This document shows positions 21,831-33,759 of a stretch of DNA of 64,000 nt, in pieces. The stretch's first letter is position 1; every line of letters begins with the position of its first letter. The stretch is taken from the NCBI GenBank assembly GCA_963693315.1, contig OY856187.1, positions 43,242,825-43,306,824 on the forward strand, read 5' to 3'. The notes under the pieces are model-generated. The model had not been told where the DNA came from, searched no databases, and was given only the letters and a program-made list of their open reading frames with translations. The stretch comes from Diogma glabrata. Lineage: Eukaryota; Arthropoda; Insecta; Diptera; Cylindrotomidae. Made by a program: the position numbers and the translations under genes.

Positions 21831-24800
21831 CACTTTTTATTTTTAAAAAAAATGTAATGTTCAATGCATATTTGGTCCTTTTATATATTAATATATTTAT
21901 AAAATATATTTATACATTTATTAATATATTAAATATATATTTATATATTAAAATATATTAATTTGAGATAATAATTTTGGCTTCAATTTTTTATAGTAAC
22001 ATCTAGCGATTTTGAGAGCCCTGGGTGTTACCGGCTCAGGCATTGAAACTAGCTGATCCAACACCGATCCGCAACGACTAGTGTTTCGTGATGGCTGACA
22101 TCTGGCTCGTCAAAATCATCTACTCCGTCCATACGCCTACATTAGGGGGTTGTTCACCGATTTAACCTAGGTTTCCCCAATAACATTTTCAAAAAAATTC
22201 AAAAGAATTAATCCATTAAGGTTTCGTTTATGTTTCGGCGCCAATTTTATAATATCCCGATCAAACAGAATGCTCGATGTTTTATAAACGAGAATTTTTT
22301 CTCTTTGTTTCTTTTGAAATATACATTGATAACCCTTACGTCGAATAATTATTCAGCATTTTCATTACATGATCTCAAAATACAGTTTCAGTTGAATGCA
22401 AAATGGAGAAAATCGTAAACATTTCCATGCGTAAACATATCAAAACAACTTCTCTTATCGCGCTATTTCTATTCATATCACAAAAAATCAATACACATAC
22501 CAACACGAAAATCAAAGGCTACAATTTCACATTTAATAAATTTTGAACAACCACAAACTCATTTACGTTGGATATTTGGATGAAAATCTCATATTCTCTT
22601 CTTGATACGACACTTGTATCATACTAACTTCATTATTGAATTAGGTTAAAACTAAAATAAAAAATTGATTTACGGAGTTTCTTTCAAGGTTTTAGCCATC
22701 AATTTCAAGAGAGTCGGAATTGAAATAGGATAATAAGTAGTTTTTATGGAGTTGTTTCTTAGATGGTTTTGTTTCTTAATTTAGAGCAGAAATCGAAATA
22801 GGGCCGATCGTTACAACTATTTAATAGAAGTATGTCAAATTGACGTAATCTTCCCGGAAGCTTAAAAAAGTTATTGTTATACCGTTATTTTAAAAAGTTA
22901 TTGTACTAATGTAAATCATTACCTGTAACCTCTATGCTATATCAGTATTTTTCAAGGTTTTTTAAAAAATGTTAAAGTTCAAATTTTAAGTTCTGTTTAA
23001 ATAGTGTTGAGTTTAAATCAATTTGGTTTTCGAAAAAAACATGAAAGGTGCATTGCTAACTGCTTTAAATATTATTTATACTGAGATATAACTAAAGCGT
23101 ATAATATGTTGTTGGTGAGCTTTGGAAACTTAATGAAACTTTAGGTAATAAAAAACTTATTCTGTCTGGGGCTGAAGGATCGATTTTAGAACCAATTCGT
23201 TTTTGATGTTTTTTCATTCATTGCTACGTTGCAATATGAAAGGTCATCAGCTGTAATTTATTGTGAAAAAAATAGAAAATCAACCGTCAAAATTTTGAAA
23301 GCTAATAAAGAATTAATTTATAGTTAATGATTATCATATTGTTGCTGAATTGTTTGTCTGTTGTTACAATATAATAAACTTGTTGTTTACTTAATAACAC
23401 TTGGTATTATTGGCTACTAATCAGTGATCTGTCTATTTTACTTTTCTTGATTTCCATTGATTTTTAATATTATGAACCAATCATTAAAACCTTGGCATAT
23501 TATTTTTTTGAAAAATACAATTAATTGCACACTACTCCTAACATTTAACTCAGATTATTTAACTGCTCCTAATTATTTTCACAAAATCATTAATTTTAGT
23601 TAAAATATTTTTACTTTACTTCTTCCCTTTAAGCAAGAATAATAAATTTTATTCAAATCCAATAAATTTTTCTTTAATCTACCATTTAATTGGACAAAAA
23701 ACAATTTGCTTTCAGATATATACTAACTAATCCAATAAACCGTTATTCTGTTCAAAATCTTAGAAATTCATAATCTTAATTTTTTAAATAATAAAAAGGA
23801 AGTAAGCAAATAATAATTTAGCAATTATTTTCACTTTAATTAATCCTGCTTAGGGGTTAGCAATACAAAACAAAACTTTTCATGAAAAATAAATTTATTT
23901 GATTTTAATTGTATAAGCTGACGCGAACCCTTCAGGCAACTTGGATTGTGGTTGAACTTTTAATTTATTCAAATATTTAAATTTGATATTTTGAGTAATG
24001 AAAAAAACGCTTGTTTTTGTAAAAGATATATTGGAAGAAAAGTAGGGTTTATGCTAATGGACTTTTGTTTATGTTCTTGGTTAAATTGTTTGCGTTTTAA
24101 TGTAACATTATTTTAGATCAAACTAGAACCCTAAGTAAACGAATTGATGTCTATGAAAACTGGGCGTATAGTTTAATATATGTCCATTTATTAATGTGGG
24201 TTCCACCCATATGTTTGATCCCATGTATCACATAATGGAAAAAGTAATCCTCATAAAAGGATATATAGATTTGTTTGCTTCTTGTTTATTGTTACTTTTA
24301 AAGTAATTAAAAAGGGTTGAATGTGGTTCATAATTTGAAATTATAATTCCAAATGCTTTCAGTAAGTTGTGGTATATACTTGCTGCATTACTATATTCAC
24401 CAAAATTTAACTGCACAATAATTAATAAATATTCACCATATTATTGTAATATACAGATTTGTTTTCTTATGATGTTCAAATATTTTGTTTTATTTTAAGA
24501 TATAAAGATATCGTTTTTGCAATTTCCCTACTCCCTAGGGAATTAAAAATTACAAACCAAGACAACAATGATAGTTTTCATAGAAACATTCACGATATAT
24601 AAACAAATATAATATGGAAACCGCCCACTATGATTAAAATTAAAAATTATAATTTTCGTTTTCTTTATATGATTAGGTTTTAGTTTTTAATATAATAATT
24701 ATATTAAGGTTAAAAAATTTTAATTTAAACTAATCTAATTTAGTTATCATATTGCTAAACGTATAAATTTAATCACAATTATTTGAAAAATTTGACTAAA

Positions 24801-25370
24801 TTCATTGAGCACGTTTAGTACAATCAATTGGCATGCAGTTTAAGTAAACGTAAAGCCTATAGTTTTGATATAATTTGTTTGTTTAATTTTTGATTTTTAT
24901 CTTTCCTACAATTTCATTAATTATTTTTAATCAATGTTCATCTTAAACCAAATCATATCATCATTAATAACCATTTCGTGTTAATAGAAAATCCAAATAA
25001 AAAATATGAATTAATCATCATCATATATTATGTCTTTTGTTCATACTACACCTCCATATGAGTTAAATTTCTCATGTAATAGTTTTCTACCACTCAGTTT
25101 ACGTGAACAGAATATTATGTTTTATTGACAGTAGGAATTGATTAATTAATTCATTTATATTGGTTCAGTTGAGTTGTGTGATTAGAGAAAATTTAATTAA
25201 GATATTTTTGTTACTGTTTAATTATACGTGATGATGATAAAGCCTAAAGGATAAAGTTATGAATAGCTTTATTTGATAAATATTTTATTGTGGTTGTGTC
25301 AATATTTTTATATTGAGGTAAGTGTTTATGACTTACTCTATGTTTTTGATTTTATTTAGCATATGTACAC
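21831..25370. other. Gene-free stretch
   Basis: Begins with TATA/TATT-rich low-complexity DNA (21860-21960). A GC-richer ~200-bp patch at 21990-22190 follows, without a recognisable ORF or RNA fold. The rest is ordinary AT-rich DNA. Open frames are short and motif-free. Confidence 0.5.
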
Positions 25371-25494
25371 GGTTTAGCTAAGAGTAATACTAATTTCAAA
25401 CTGTAGAGCCCCAATAGAGCAATTCCATGTCACCGCAACATCGATGTTCCCGCCCCCCTCTGATTTCGATGAAATTTTATACACAGATAGCCAA

Positions 25495-27030
25495 TGACAA
25501 AATAAAAATACCATTTCTTTCGAAAAATGAAATTTCGCTCTGGGGATGACACAGGATGGCGGCAAAGTTTGACGGGTTGGTGAAACATTAATATTTTTGG
25601 CTGACGATTGCAAACGATTGACTAAACCGATTTAAATCATTTATAGCTCATTAGAAGGGTAATTGATAGACCTTATTAAAAAATTTTTTTAATTTTTTAG
25701 TAATTTTTTAAAACTATGTTAAACTTAAATAATATTTTCAAAGATGGCGCTGTTGAGGGTACCCTCACTTTTACCACTTTTTTTTCCAGAAAAAAATGTT
25801 TAATTAGTTAATAATCTAAAACGAAAGTTTCCCAATGGCATGATTTTTTATTTTGAAAATAAAATTCTTACAAAATTTCAATATCCGTTATTTCAATTTT
25901 TTTGTATTTTAGAAAATGCATTTTATTTAATTAAAACCTCCCGAATTCTTGTTTTATAGAAATTTGATTATTTTGAGGATACAAGTTAAGTATTTGAGGG
26001 TGTGGATGCTTTTTACATAATTGACTTTTTCTCCCATTTCTACCTGTCCGAAATTATTTGTAAATGAATGTACCTGGAACATATTAAAACTGATGCTGAG
26101 AAATAAATAGTGAAAAAAATTATGTGAAATAAAATGCATGTTGTACAGAATTCATATAATAAATAACTTTATACTTTTATTCTAAGTTGTGTAATAAAAA
26201 CAATATACATTTATTAATAATATAAAATAATATAACAGAAATTAAAAATATAAAATAAATTTACATTGCATATTAACGGCTTATCTGAAAAATCTTAGTT
26301 TTAGCTGAATTAGAATATATTTTTGTGAGCAATGTTTTTTCATCATTGGGTATGAACGCATGAAATGATTGTGTACCTTCTATAGTTACAGACTCTTTGT
26401 ATCTTGTTTCTAACCGTGACTTCATTTCTATATAATAATTTTTACTGGTATATGCAAAATTCATTGTTAATTGCCATTTTGTTGCCCATTCATAAAGATC
26501 TATAGGGGTTTGAATAATATTCTTGTTAGACAAACTTTATCGATGAGCACTTCGTTTCAATGTACCTCCTATTCCATCATACGGTCCTTTCCATGACTGC
26601 AAGCGTAGAAGTGTCGCTCTGCGTCTATATTAAAATCTGGTTTGTGGTAACATAGATTTATAAAACTATATTTATTTTTATACTGAGATCCAGCACCTTC
26701 AGTCATATAGACTTTTTTTTCAGGATGTTTTATTTTATCTTTTATAAAATCAATCATTTGCGATATGAATAGATACACTCCCACACTATCATGTTCAGTT
26801 ATATCAGAGATAATGACAAAACATAAGTGATCGGTACCTTGACTAGTAGGTGGATTATAACACATTAGAAACGGTTGTATCGTAGCTTGCGAATTATTAC
26901 AATGATAACTCTGCACAGAATCTTGGATGAAAAAAGAGCAATTTTCCGAAAAATCGCCAAGTACTAAGCACTCTCCCGCTTTCACATTTGCTTTTGTGTT
27001 TTTCAAATACATGAACTGTTGTTGTGCCAT
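25495..27030 (-). pseudogene. Transposon-associated gene of unknown function, copy A
   Basis: Two - strand open stretches in order: 27030-26569 (153 codons) and 26533-26273 (86 codons). The first contains KAGECLVLGDFSENC and FIQDSVQSYHCNNSQATIQPF, then EGAGSQYKNKYSFINLCYH and HFYACSHGKDRMME. The second contains TPIDLYEWATKW, VTIEGTQSFHAFIPN and ends in ISR-stop. I recognise this block pattern as a protein type common and multicopy in arthropod and cnidarian genomes, usually annotated only as uncharacterised. The GDFSEN, (S)DGAGSQYKN and HGK blocks, each with a conserved acidic or polar residue, could be a DDE-like transposase core (inference). Here the second acidic site reads E rather than the usual D, and the frame is broken around 26534-26568. 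The 3' flank (25495-26270) is repeated, inverted, at 29265-29926. Confidence 0.6.
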
Positions 27031-27124
27031 AAAATAGTGAGGTATTACTAATTTTATATGTGTTATTATGGTTTTCCATATTATTCACTGTTTGTGTGCT
27101 TTTGTCACTTTTGAATTAAAATGC

Positions 27125-27440
27125 AATATTTAAAATATACTTTTTACTATTTATTTTTAATTTTTTATTTTATTAATAATAATATAAACTTCATTAAAGT
27201 AACAATTTGAATTTTATTTAATATTTTTATTTTATTGAATATCGATTTCGACTTACGTCATCCTCAGTTCTTAAATTATTATTCTCTTATAATAATTTAA
27301 GAACTGGGGACGACGTAGGTCGAAATCGATATTCAATAAAATAAAAAATCAAATTCAAATTGTTACTATAAGGAAGTTTATATTATTATTAATAAAATAA
27401 AAAATTAAAAAATAAACAGTAAAAGGTATATTTAAATATT
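27125..27440. repeat. 316-bp near-perfect inverted repeat (hairpin)
   Basis: The left arm 27125-27282 and right arm 27292-27440 are almost exact reverse complements, with a ~9-nt loop (TTCTCTTAT). The innermost pairing is TTCTTAAATTATTA against AATAATTTAAGAA; outer pairing reaches AATATTTAAA against TTTAAATATT. Each arm contains GAYGWCGTARGTCGAAATCGATATTCAATAAAAT. Arm mismatches are few (for example CCTCAG versus CTGGGG). This implies a recent palindromic duplication or a foldback element. Confidence 0.9.
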
Positions 27441-29264
27441 ACATTAATTTTTGTCTGTGTGTTAATTTATGTATAAATACTGAAGAAGAATCGATGAACG
27501 TTTCCAAATTGCATCGATCGGTGGTATACCATTGCATGTATTTCACCTCAAAAATTCCATTAGTTTTATAACTTTCATGTAATTTATCAGCCAGTCCTTT
27601 AAGATTGTAAAGCCTGGGCTTTTCAATTTGAAAATAGATACCTATGGTTTTGATTTATCCAAGGGATTTTTAAAATCTTATAGAATGATAAACGGAACGT
27701 ACGCAGACTCCACCAAGGAAAAAAATCTCCAAATAAACTTACTAGCTTATGAGACCCTTATGGTCTTATAATATACTCCATAAAAATTCAAAAGTTTTAT
27801 AACAATAAAATAGAAAAATTAAATCTCACCTTAATCTTATAGCTGATTGTTGACTTCAATGTTGCAAGCAACTTTCGTCCTTGTATGTCGCTTGTTTTTT
27901 CTAATTTTTATTTTATGTTGGCCCAAAATTTTCTAGATCAGTGGATTCATCGAATTTGTTTGCATCGTCTTCATAATTGTATCCAATTTTTGAATTATGT
28001 TTATGACTATTGGAAATTGGATTACAATTAAATGATGTTCGAGCTATAATTTTATCACCCGGTCATCCGACAACTCTTTTGCATACATGCACTATTTAAT
28101 TTGGGGGTAGTTTTGTTATTATTATATCACCACGTATTCAAACGTACAATGTGCCATGCAAGCATATTTAATTGCTTGTCCAAAAATTCTTCCAGCTATC
28201 ATGAAAACCAAGATGATTTAGTCCAATTTATTTATTTCACTTTAAAATCGTTTCTATGTGGATTAAACTTTGTACAAATAAAAACACTTGCAAATCAAAT
28301 TAAAGTTTTAAATCTTTTTATTCCGTAAGTTTAATATTAAATATTTATTAAAAATCCGAAAACATTTTATACATAGTTTGGTAACGCTAATCAAAAACAT
28401 TTTTCTTATCTTATTTTTAAAATGAAATACGAACTCTTAATCATATTGAACAAAACAGACGAGCACAAACATAAATTCATTTTTTAAATTGTAATAAATC
28501 TAAACAATTATTAAACATCAACTGATTCTAAATTTTTATTATTATTCAATTTTGATTTGAAATCGAACACCAACTAGTTTAATAAATTATCAAACATCAA
28601 CTTCAGAAATATCAATTTTTTTCGGTTTGAAAATCAAAAACTAACCGACTCAAATTAAGCAATATGCTAACATAAATAAGATTTTTATTTTTAGACCTAA
28701 ACAAGACAAAAGTTGATTCATTGCCATCTCTCTTTCTTTCGCTATAATATCAAAATGGAAAACTAGTTTCTGTTGAGGTTTTGAAGCATTTTTCTAGAAA
28801 AACAATTGCAAGAGAAAAGATCTAATATTCCTGTTTCATGTTTTTTTCATTTAAATATGCAACAGATAAAAAAATTTACAAAGGAAAAGTTATATGATTA
28901 CGTTTAAATGATACTTTTCTATTGCAATGTGCTGCGTCACCCCATTATTTCTTTATTTACGCTTGATGACAAACTTTTCTATTGCTGTATGGCGTGTCCG
29001 ATTTATTTAAGTACATTGTGATCTGTTGAATTGAAATTACAATAAGACACAACATAAAGGTTGGTAGTTCGAAAATGGGATGTATAGGATGGATTAACCC
29101 TAATCTTGGCTGATAATGCAATCGGTCTAACTGTCTGACCTGTCCAGCCTTAGACTCCAGTTAATCCACCCTACACAGAACCAAATTGCGAGCATAACAA
29201 GATTTTCAACACATCCCACACATTGACATTCATCATGTAATTTACCACACTAACCAATTTCATT
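27441..29264. other. Gene-free spacer between inverted copies
   Basis: No ORF with motifs. Contains a modestly GC-richer patch at 29050-29220 (TGGATTAACCCTAATC ... TTAATCCACCC), which is a loose inverted repeat without further identity. Confidence 0.45.
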
Positions 29265-29926
29265 TCACCATATACCAATAAAAAATATTGTATAGAAATG
29301 AAGTCACCGCTAGAAACAGGATACAGAGAGGCTGTAACTATAGAAGGTACACAATCATTTCATGCGTTTATACCCAATGATGAAAAAACATTGCTCACAA
29401 AAAAATATTCTACTTCAGCTAAAACTAAGATTTTTCACATAAGCCGTTAATATGCACTGTAAATTTATTTTACATTTTTAATTTATGTTTAATTCACATA
29501 ATTTTTCTCACAATTTACTTCTCAGCATCAGTTTTAATATATTTCAAGTACATTCATTTATAATTAATTTCGGACAGGTAGAAATGGGAGAAAAAGTCAA
29601 TTATGTGAAAAGCATCCACACCCTCAAATACTTAACTTGTATCCTCAAAATAATCAAATTTCAAAGCGCCATCTTTGAAAATATTATTTATGTTTGACAC
29701 AGTTTTAAAAAATTACTAAAAAATTAAAAAAGTTTTTTTATAAGGTCTATCAATTTCCTTTCTAATGAGCTATAAATGACTCAAATCGGTTTAGCCAATC
29801 GTTAACAATCGTCAGCCAAAGATACTAATGTTTCGCCAAAACCGTAAAACTTTGCCGCCACCCTGTGTCATCCCCAGAGCGAAATTTCATTTTTCGAAAG
29901 AAATGGTATTTTTATTTTGACATTAA
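29265..29926 (+). pseudogene. Transposon-associated gene of unknown function, copy B (3' end only)
   Basis: Matches copy A in opposite orientation. The block GAAGGTACACAATCATTTCATGC encodes the same EGTQSFHAFIPNDEKTLLT segment and ends in the same ISR-stop near 29450. The 3' flank matches down to GAAATGGTATTTTTATTTTG (~29920). Compared with copy A it lacks ~210 bp (the equivalent of 25748-25958) and everything 5' of the C-terminal ~60 codons. No intact ORF remains. Confidence 0.75.
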
Positions 29927-31184
29927 AGTCGATTGAAGTATTTATCCTTTGACTAGAAAATACTAATTTTAATTTTATTTTTTATTGCTTGTTGATTTTA
30001 TTAATAAAAGGTACCCTCTCAACTCACAATTTTTTTTGTTCAAAATTTATATGATAACTATTTTCACCCTTAATTTTCCAACACATTAAACTCAAGATGT
30101 ACTTCCACTTAAAGATATCTATAAACACACACGAGTGAACTGTTATTATAAGCAAAATAAAAACAATTTGCAACCAATTTTACGTAAAAACTTTACCAAG
30201 TGAAAACTTTATTACAATTTCCATTTATGTGGTTTAAATTATTATCATATTTTGTTATTATTCCTTTTTTAATATGACAGTTTTTTCTTAGATGTATCAT
30301 CGATTAAATTGACTATTTATTTAGTTGAAAATTGTGTGAATATATTTACTGTTCCGAAGCTTTTAGAAAATGGAAATTGAGTACGAAGTATTATTAAAAT
30401 AAAGTTGTATTTGAACATTTCTAAGCTTTCATTCAATTATTTAAATATATTTAAAATCGGTTAACTTAGTTAAATTTGGAAACATTTTAAATAAATCTGT
30501 TTTATCGCACAGAATCATGAAACTCCTTGAAATTCTTTTTGAAAACGAAACATTTTATTTTATATGAAAGCTGTTGATTGACCTTTTTCTTATAAAAGCT
30601 ACGAGAAAACCAAAGCAGATTTAATAAATGAAAGCAAAACTCACGTGACAAACAAAACAAAAGCAAAAAACCTCTTAAAATACTAAATATAAAAATCTAA
30701 AAGGAATTAAAATTAGGATATAAAAACGGATTAGAGCTCTAAAGTAAATTTTTTTTGAAGAATCAAATTTATAACAGAATTTTTAATTTTTATTATTTTT
30801 TTTGTTTTATTTTGATTGGGGTAAAATGTGCTTTTGTGTATTTATTGTGTGTTTTCTTTAGTATTTCCGTTTTTGTTTGAAATTTTCAAATATTTATAAA
30901 CTGTAATGGATCAAGGGTATAACAATACAAGTCAATTAATGCGGATTATGGTTTTGGAGATATAAATTTGATCGTATTAGATTATAGTAATTGCATTTTG
31001 TGGAGATAATATTATTAAATCATTATTCTTTAAAGTGATTTTGAAATAATTTACGTTTTAAAGATATAATGAAATGTTATTTTAAATATTTTGTTTTACT
31101 TGTTATAAGTTTCGCAATAAATACAAATTATAATTATTGTTTTATTTTTATTTAAACAAAATATATATGTATATATACATATTT
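29927..31184. other. Gene-free stretch
   Basis: AT-rich; short motif-free frames only. No repeats recognised. Confidence 0.5.
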
Positions 31185-32610
31185 GCTCGATTAATTTCGG
31201 CTGTTACACCATTATCAAGAGCTTAAAAAATATATACTAAAGAAAAATGATTAACAAAAATATAAAACAAAACAGTTTTTGCACAGTTGAAAAAGTAACT
31301 GCAATATTTAAAGCAAGTCTTGCAATGGGAGCTATGCGTTGCAGGTTATTATTGAATTGTAAAGTAAATGTTGCATTAAACCTAATTTCAATGCATTTCA
31401 ATAAAATTTAAAACAACTCTTGCATCATAATTTATTTCTATAGAACAGCTAGAAGTTTTAATGCACCTTGCTACAATTTAATACATTAATGAAATTTTAA
31501 AATTCACTAGAGTATTATCCATTTTAGAAATATATAGTTAAAATCGTTTCATGTATGTTTTAGTTATCGCTTCTCAGCTGAAAGTCTATAATAATAGTGA
31601 TTAAGGTGGTATGCATGTTTTAATTTTTTCCGTTGTAATTTTTTTATTTTAATTTGATTAATTTAGGCAGGTGCGTAATAATCAAAGTATCTCGAAATTA
31701 TGATGTAATTTGCATTAAAATGTCATACTAAAAAAATGTTGCGCGCAATTTATTTAATGCAAATAACAGACATTTTTAAACAACAAGCTTTTTTATTTTA
31801 CTCCAAGTACTGATGCAAGGAGCATATTGATGCAAAGAGCATTAGTTTAATTTTATATAGCAAGCTTTGTATTGTTTTGTAATGGAAACTTCCGTAGGAC
31901 CTATATGTATAGCAATTTGCATTACATATTCAATTTTTTTTAACTGTGTGAAGCTACTCAAATTCGAAAAAATTAAGCATAAAATAATTCAATGAACAAG
32001 TAAGACTTTAACAATAAACAATTAAAATTCAAATTAAAAAAAAAATTGTATAAAAATTATCATCAAAATAGCTAATGAAGGCAATACCACTGTGTAAATA
32101 AAGTTTATAAACATTTTTGAAAAAACATTGAAACATGGGAAATTTTAAATTAAATAAAAAAATCTGGGCAAGTTAACGGTGAATAAATTATATCAGTTTG
32201 GGCGTTCAATAAATTTTGATTATAAAACTGAGCTTTTTTAATATCAAAAGATATTAAAAGAAAATATTTAGTCCTTAGCTTTGTTTTCAAAATGAAGAAT
32301 TTTTAGATTACTATTATTACTAAATGTACTATTATGGTTTTCGGATATTAAATGATTAGCAAACGTGGAATTAGAATGTCCCAATCTAAAGGCTCGAAAA
32401 GTTCTGATAAAAGTTCAGAAAAACTACGACCAGTTTGCCCGATATAGATTTTATTACAATCATCACAGGACAATTGGTAAACTCCACTATTTGTAAATTT
32501 ATTTTGCTGATTTAATTTATTGTCAACCAAAAGACTGTGTAAAGTTTTGTTATTATAAAAAGAACAACTTAAATTTGTATGTTTAGTAATAATGTGTATT
32601 ATTAAAAAAA
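31185..32610 (-). pseudogene. Penelope-like element remnant with GIY-YIG endonuclease
   Basis: The - strand frame 32530-32348, extendable in frame to about 32600, reads NSGVYQLSCDDCNKIYIGQTGRSF. This is the GIY-YIG endonuclease core with its CxxC insertion, as in Penelope-like retroelements. After a frame slip near 32390 the translation continues as HSNSTFANHLISENHN and LKILHFENKAK, matching the family's order. Stops follow. The RT is missing, so it is 5'-truncated. Its probable 3' end is marked near 31185-31225 by the - strand phrase CTTGATAATGGTGTAACAG-CCGAAATTAATCGAGCA. About 700 bp of unrelated-looking DNA (31276-31953) lies between. Confidence 0.75.
31276..31953. repeat. Candidate short inverted-terminal element inside the Penelope remnant
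   Basis: Begins CACAGTTGAAAAAGTAACTGCAA, and its far end reads, on the other strand, CACAGTTAAAAAAAATTG...TGCAA. The interior has many ATTGCATTAA-type short motifs and no ORF. The termini match over only about 13 bp and no target duplication was found, so this is tentative. Confidence 0.35.
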
Positions 32611-33354
32611 CATTTTTATTATTTTATTACTCATTAAATATAAATGTATGTACCCGCAAACCAAATAATCATTTCACCATTTCCAACGACATCTACACAT
32701 CCTATAAATTAAGAGTTTTTATGTTAGTAATCTAGTATTAAGCTTTAATTTATTCATCCAAGATTCAAATTTATTACATAGACTACAGTATATAATATAA
32801 TTAAGAAAAGAACTTAATTTATGCATTTAATTCGTATCAGTTGCATTTTATCAATTTTATTTATTTTTTGTTTATTATATTGGGTCATTGTATTGAGTTT
32901 AATTTATTTACATTGTTTTTGTAAAGTAGTACGTAGCTTAAATCGTTTTAATTTTGTTCTAATTTTCTGATGATGATAATTTTAAAATGTTAAATAATCG
33001 AAATATAATCGAAACATGTTAAATTTTAAATAAAAATCTAAAATTAAATATTTTCACATGACGGCAATAATATTAATAAAATTATCTTATTAATAAAAAT
33101 TGAAAATCAAACAAAAAAGCTTAGTACTTAATTTGTTTTTTATATAATATTTGATTAGGAGCTAAAGTGCTACTTTTTGTGTTGAGTCTTTAGTCTGGCG
33201 GTCGACCGTAGGGAGGTGAATAATTATAGACGAAACACAAAAGGTCACTTTAGCTCCGAATTATATACACTATTTTTTCGCAAACGTTTAAATTTTTTAT
33301 ACATGTGAAATTAATACATCAAATTTTTTATAAATATGACTTATTATCGTCATA
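32611..33354. other. Non-coding spacer
   Basis: AT-rich. A loose inverted repeat around 33155-33250 (GGAGCTAAAGTG ... CACTTTAGCTCC) flanks a GC-richer centre (GGCGGTCGACCG). No gene was seen. Confidence 0.45.
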
Positions 33355-33580
33355 GTTACCTCCTATAAAGGAAAAACACATTTAAATTTGTATAAATTAA
33401 ATTTTTTTATCAAAGCAGCCTTGCAATTAAAAATTTCATAATCTAATCAAAATAGTTGTTATTTTTTTTATCATAGTTATACAATAATTCAAAATTTCAT
33501 AATCCAATCAAAATATTAGTTATTTTTTGTTGTCATAGTTCTACTAATTGTTTGAAAAAATAACAAGAATCGTAAAAATA
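33355..33580 (+). repeat. Dispersed hairpin-ended repeat, partial copy 2
   Basis: Interior of the 495-bp family only: CATAGTTACCTCC, ATCAAAGCAGCC, AATAGTTGTTATT and a second partial repetition of ATAATCCAATCAAAATA. Lacks both ends. Confidence 0.55.
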
Positions 33581-33759
33581 TAGAAAGAAATGACGACACT
33601 TTAGCTGCCGCCGCATAAAATGAAAATTACTTCACTGCCGCCTTATTACCATTCATTATTTATTTAATATAATTTATTGTCCGAATTTATTTAAAATTAT
33701 GTTGACGTTGTCTTTTTACTTCATCACAATTTTAAATTGTGTGAAGTAATGCAATCTAT

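Noticed and set aside
25495..29926. One large transposon with the two inverted copies as its TIRs
   Set aside because: The copies end at different outer positions and differ by a ~210-bp indel, and no target duplication flanks them; two independent inverted copies fit better, though this is not excluded.
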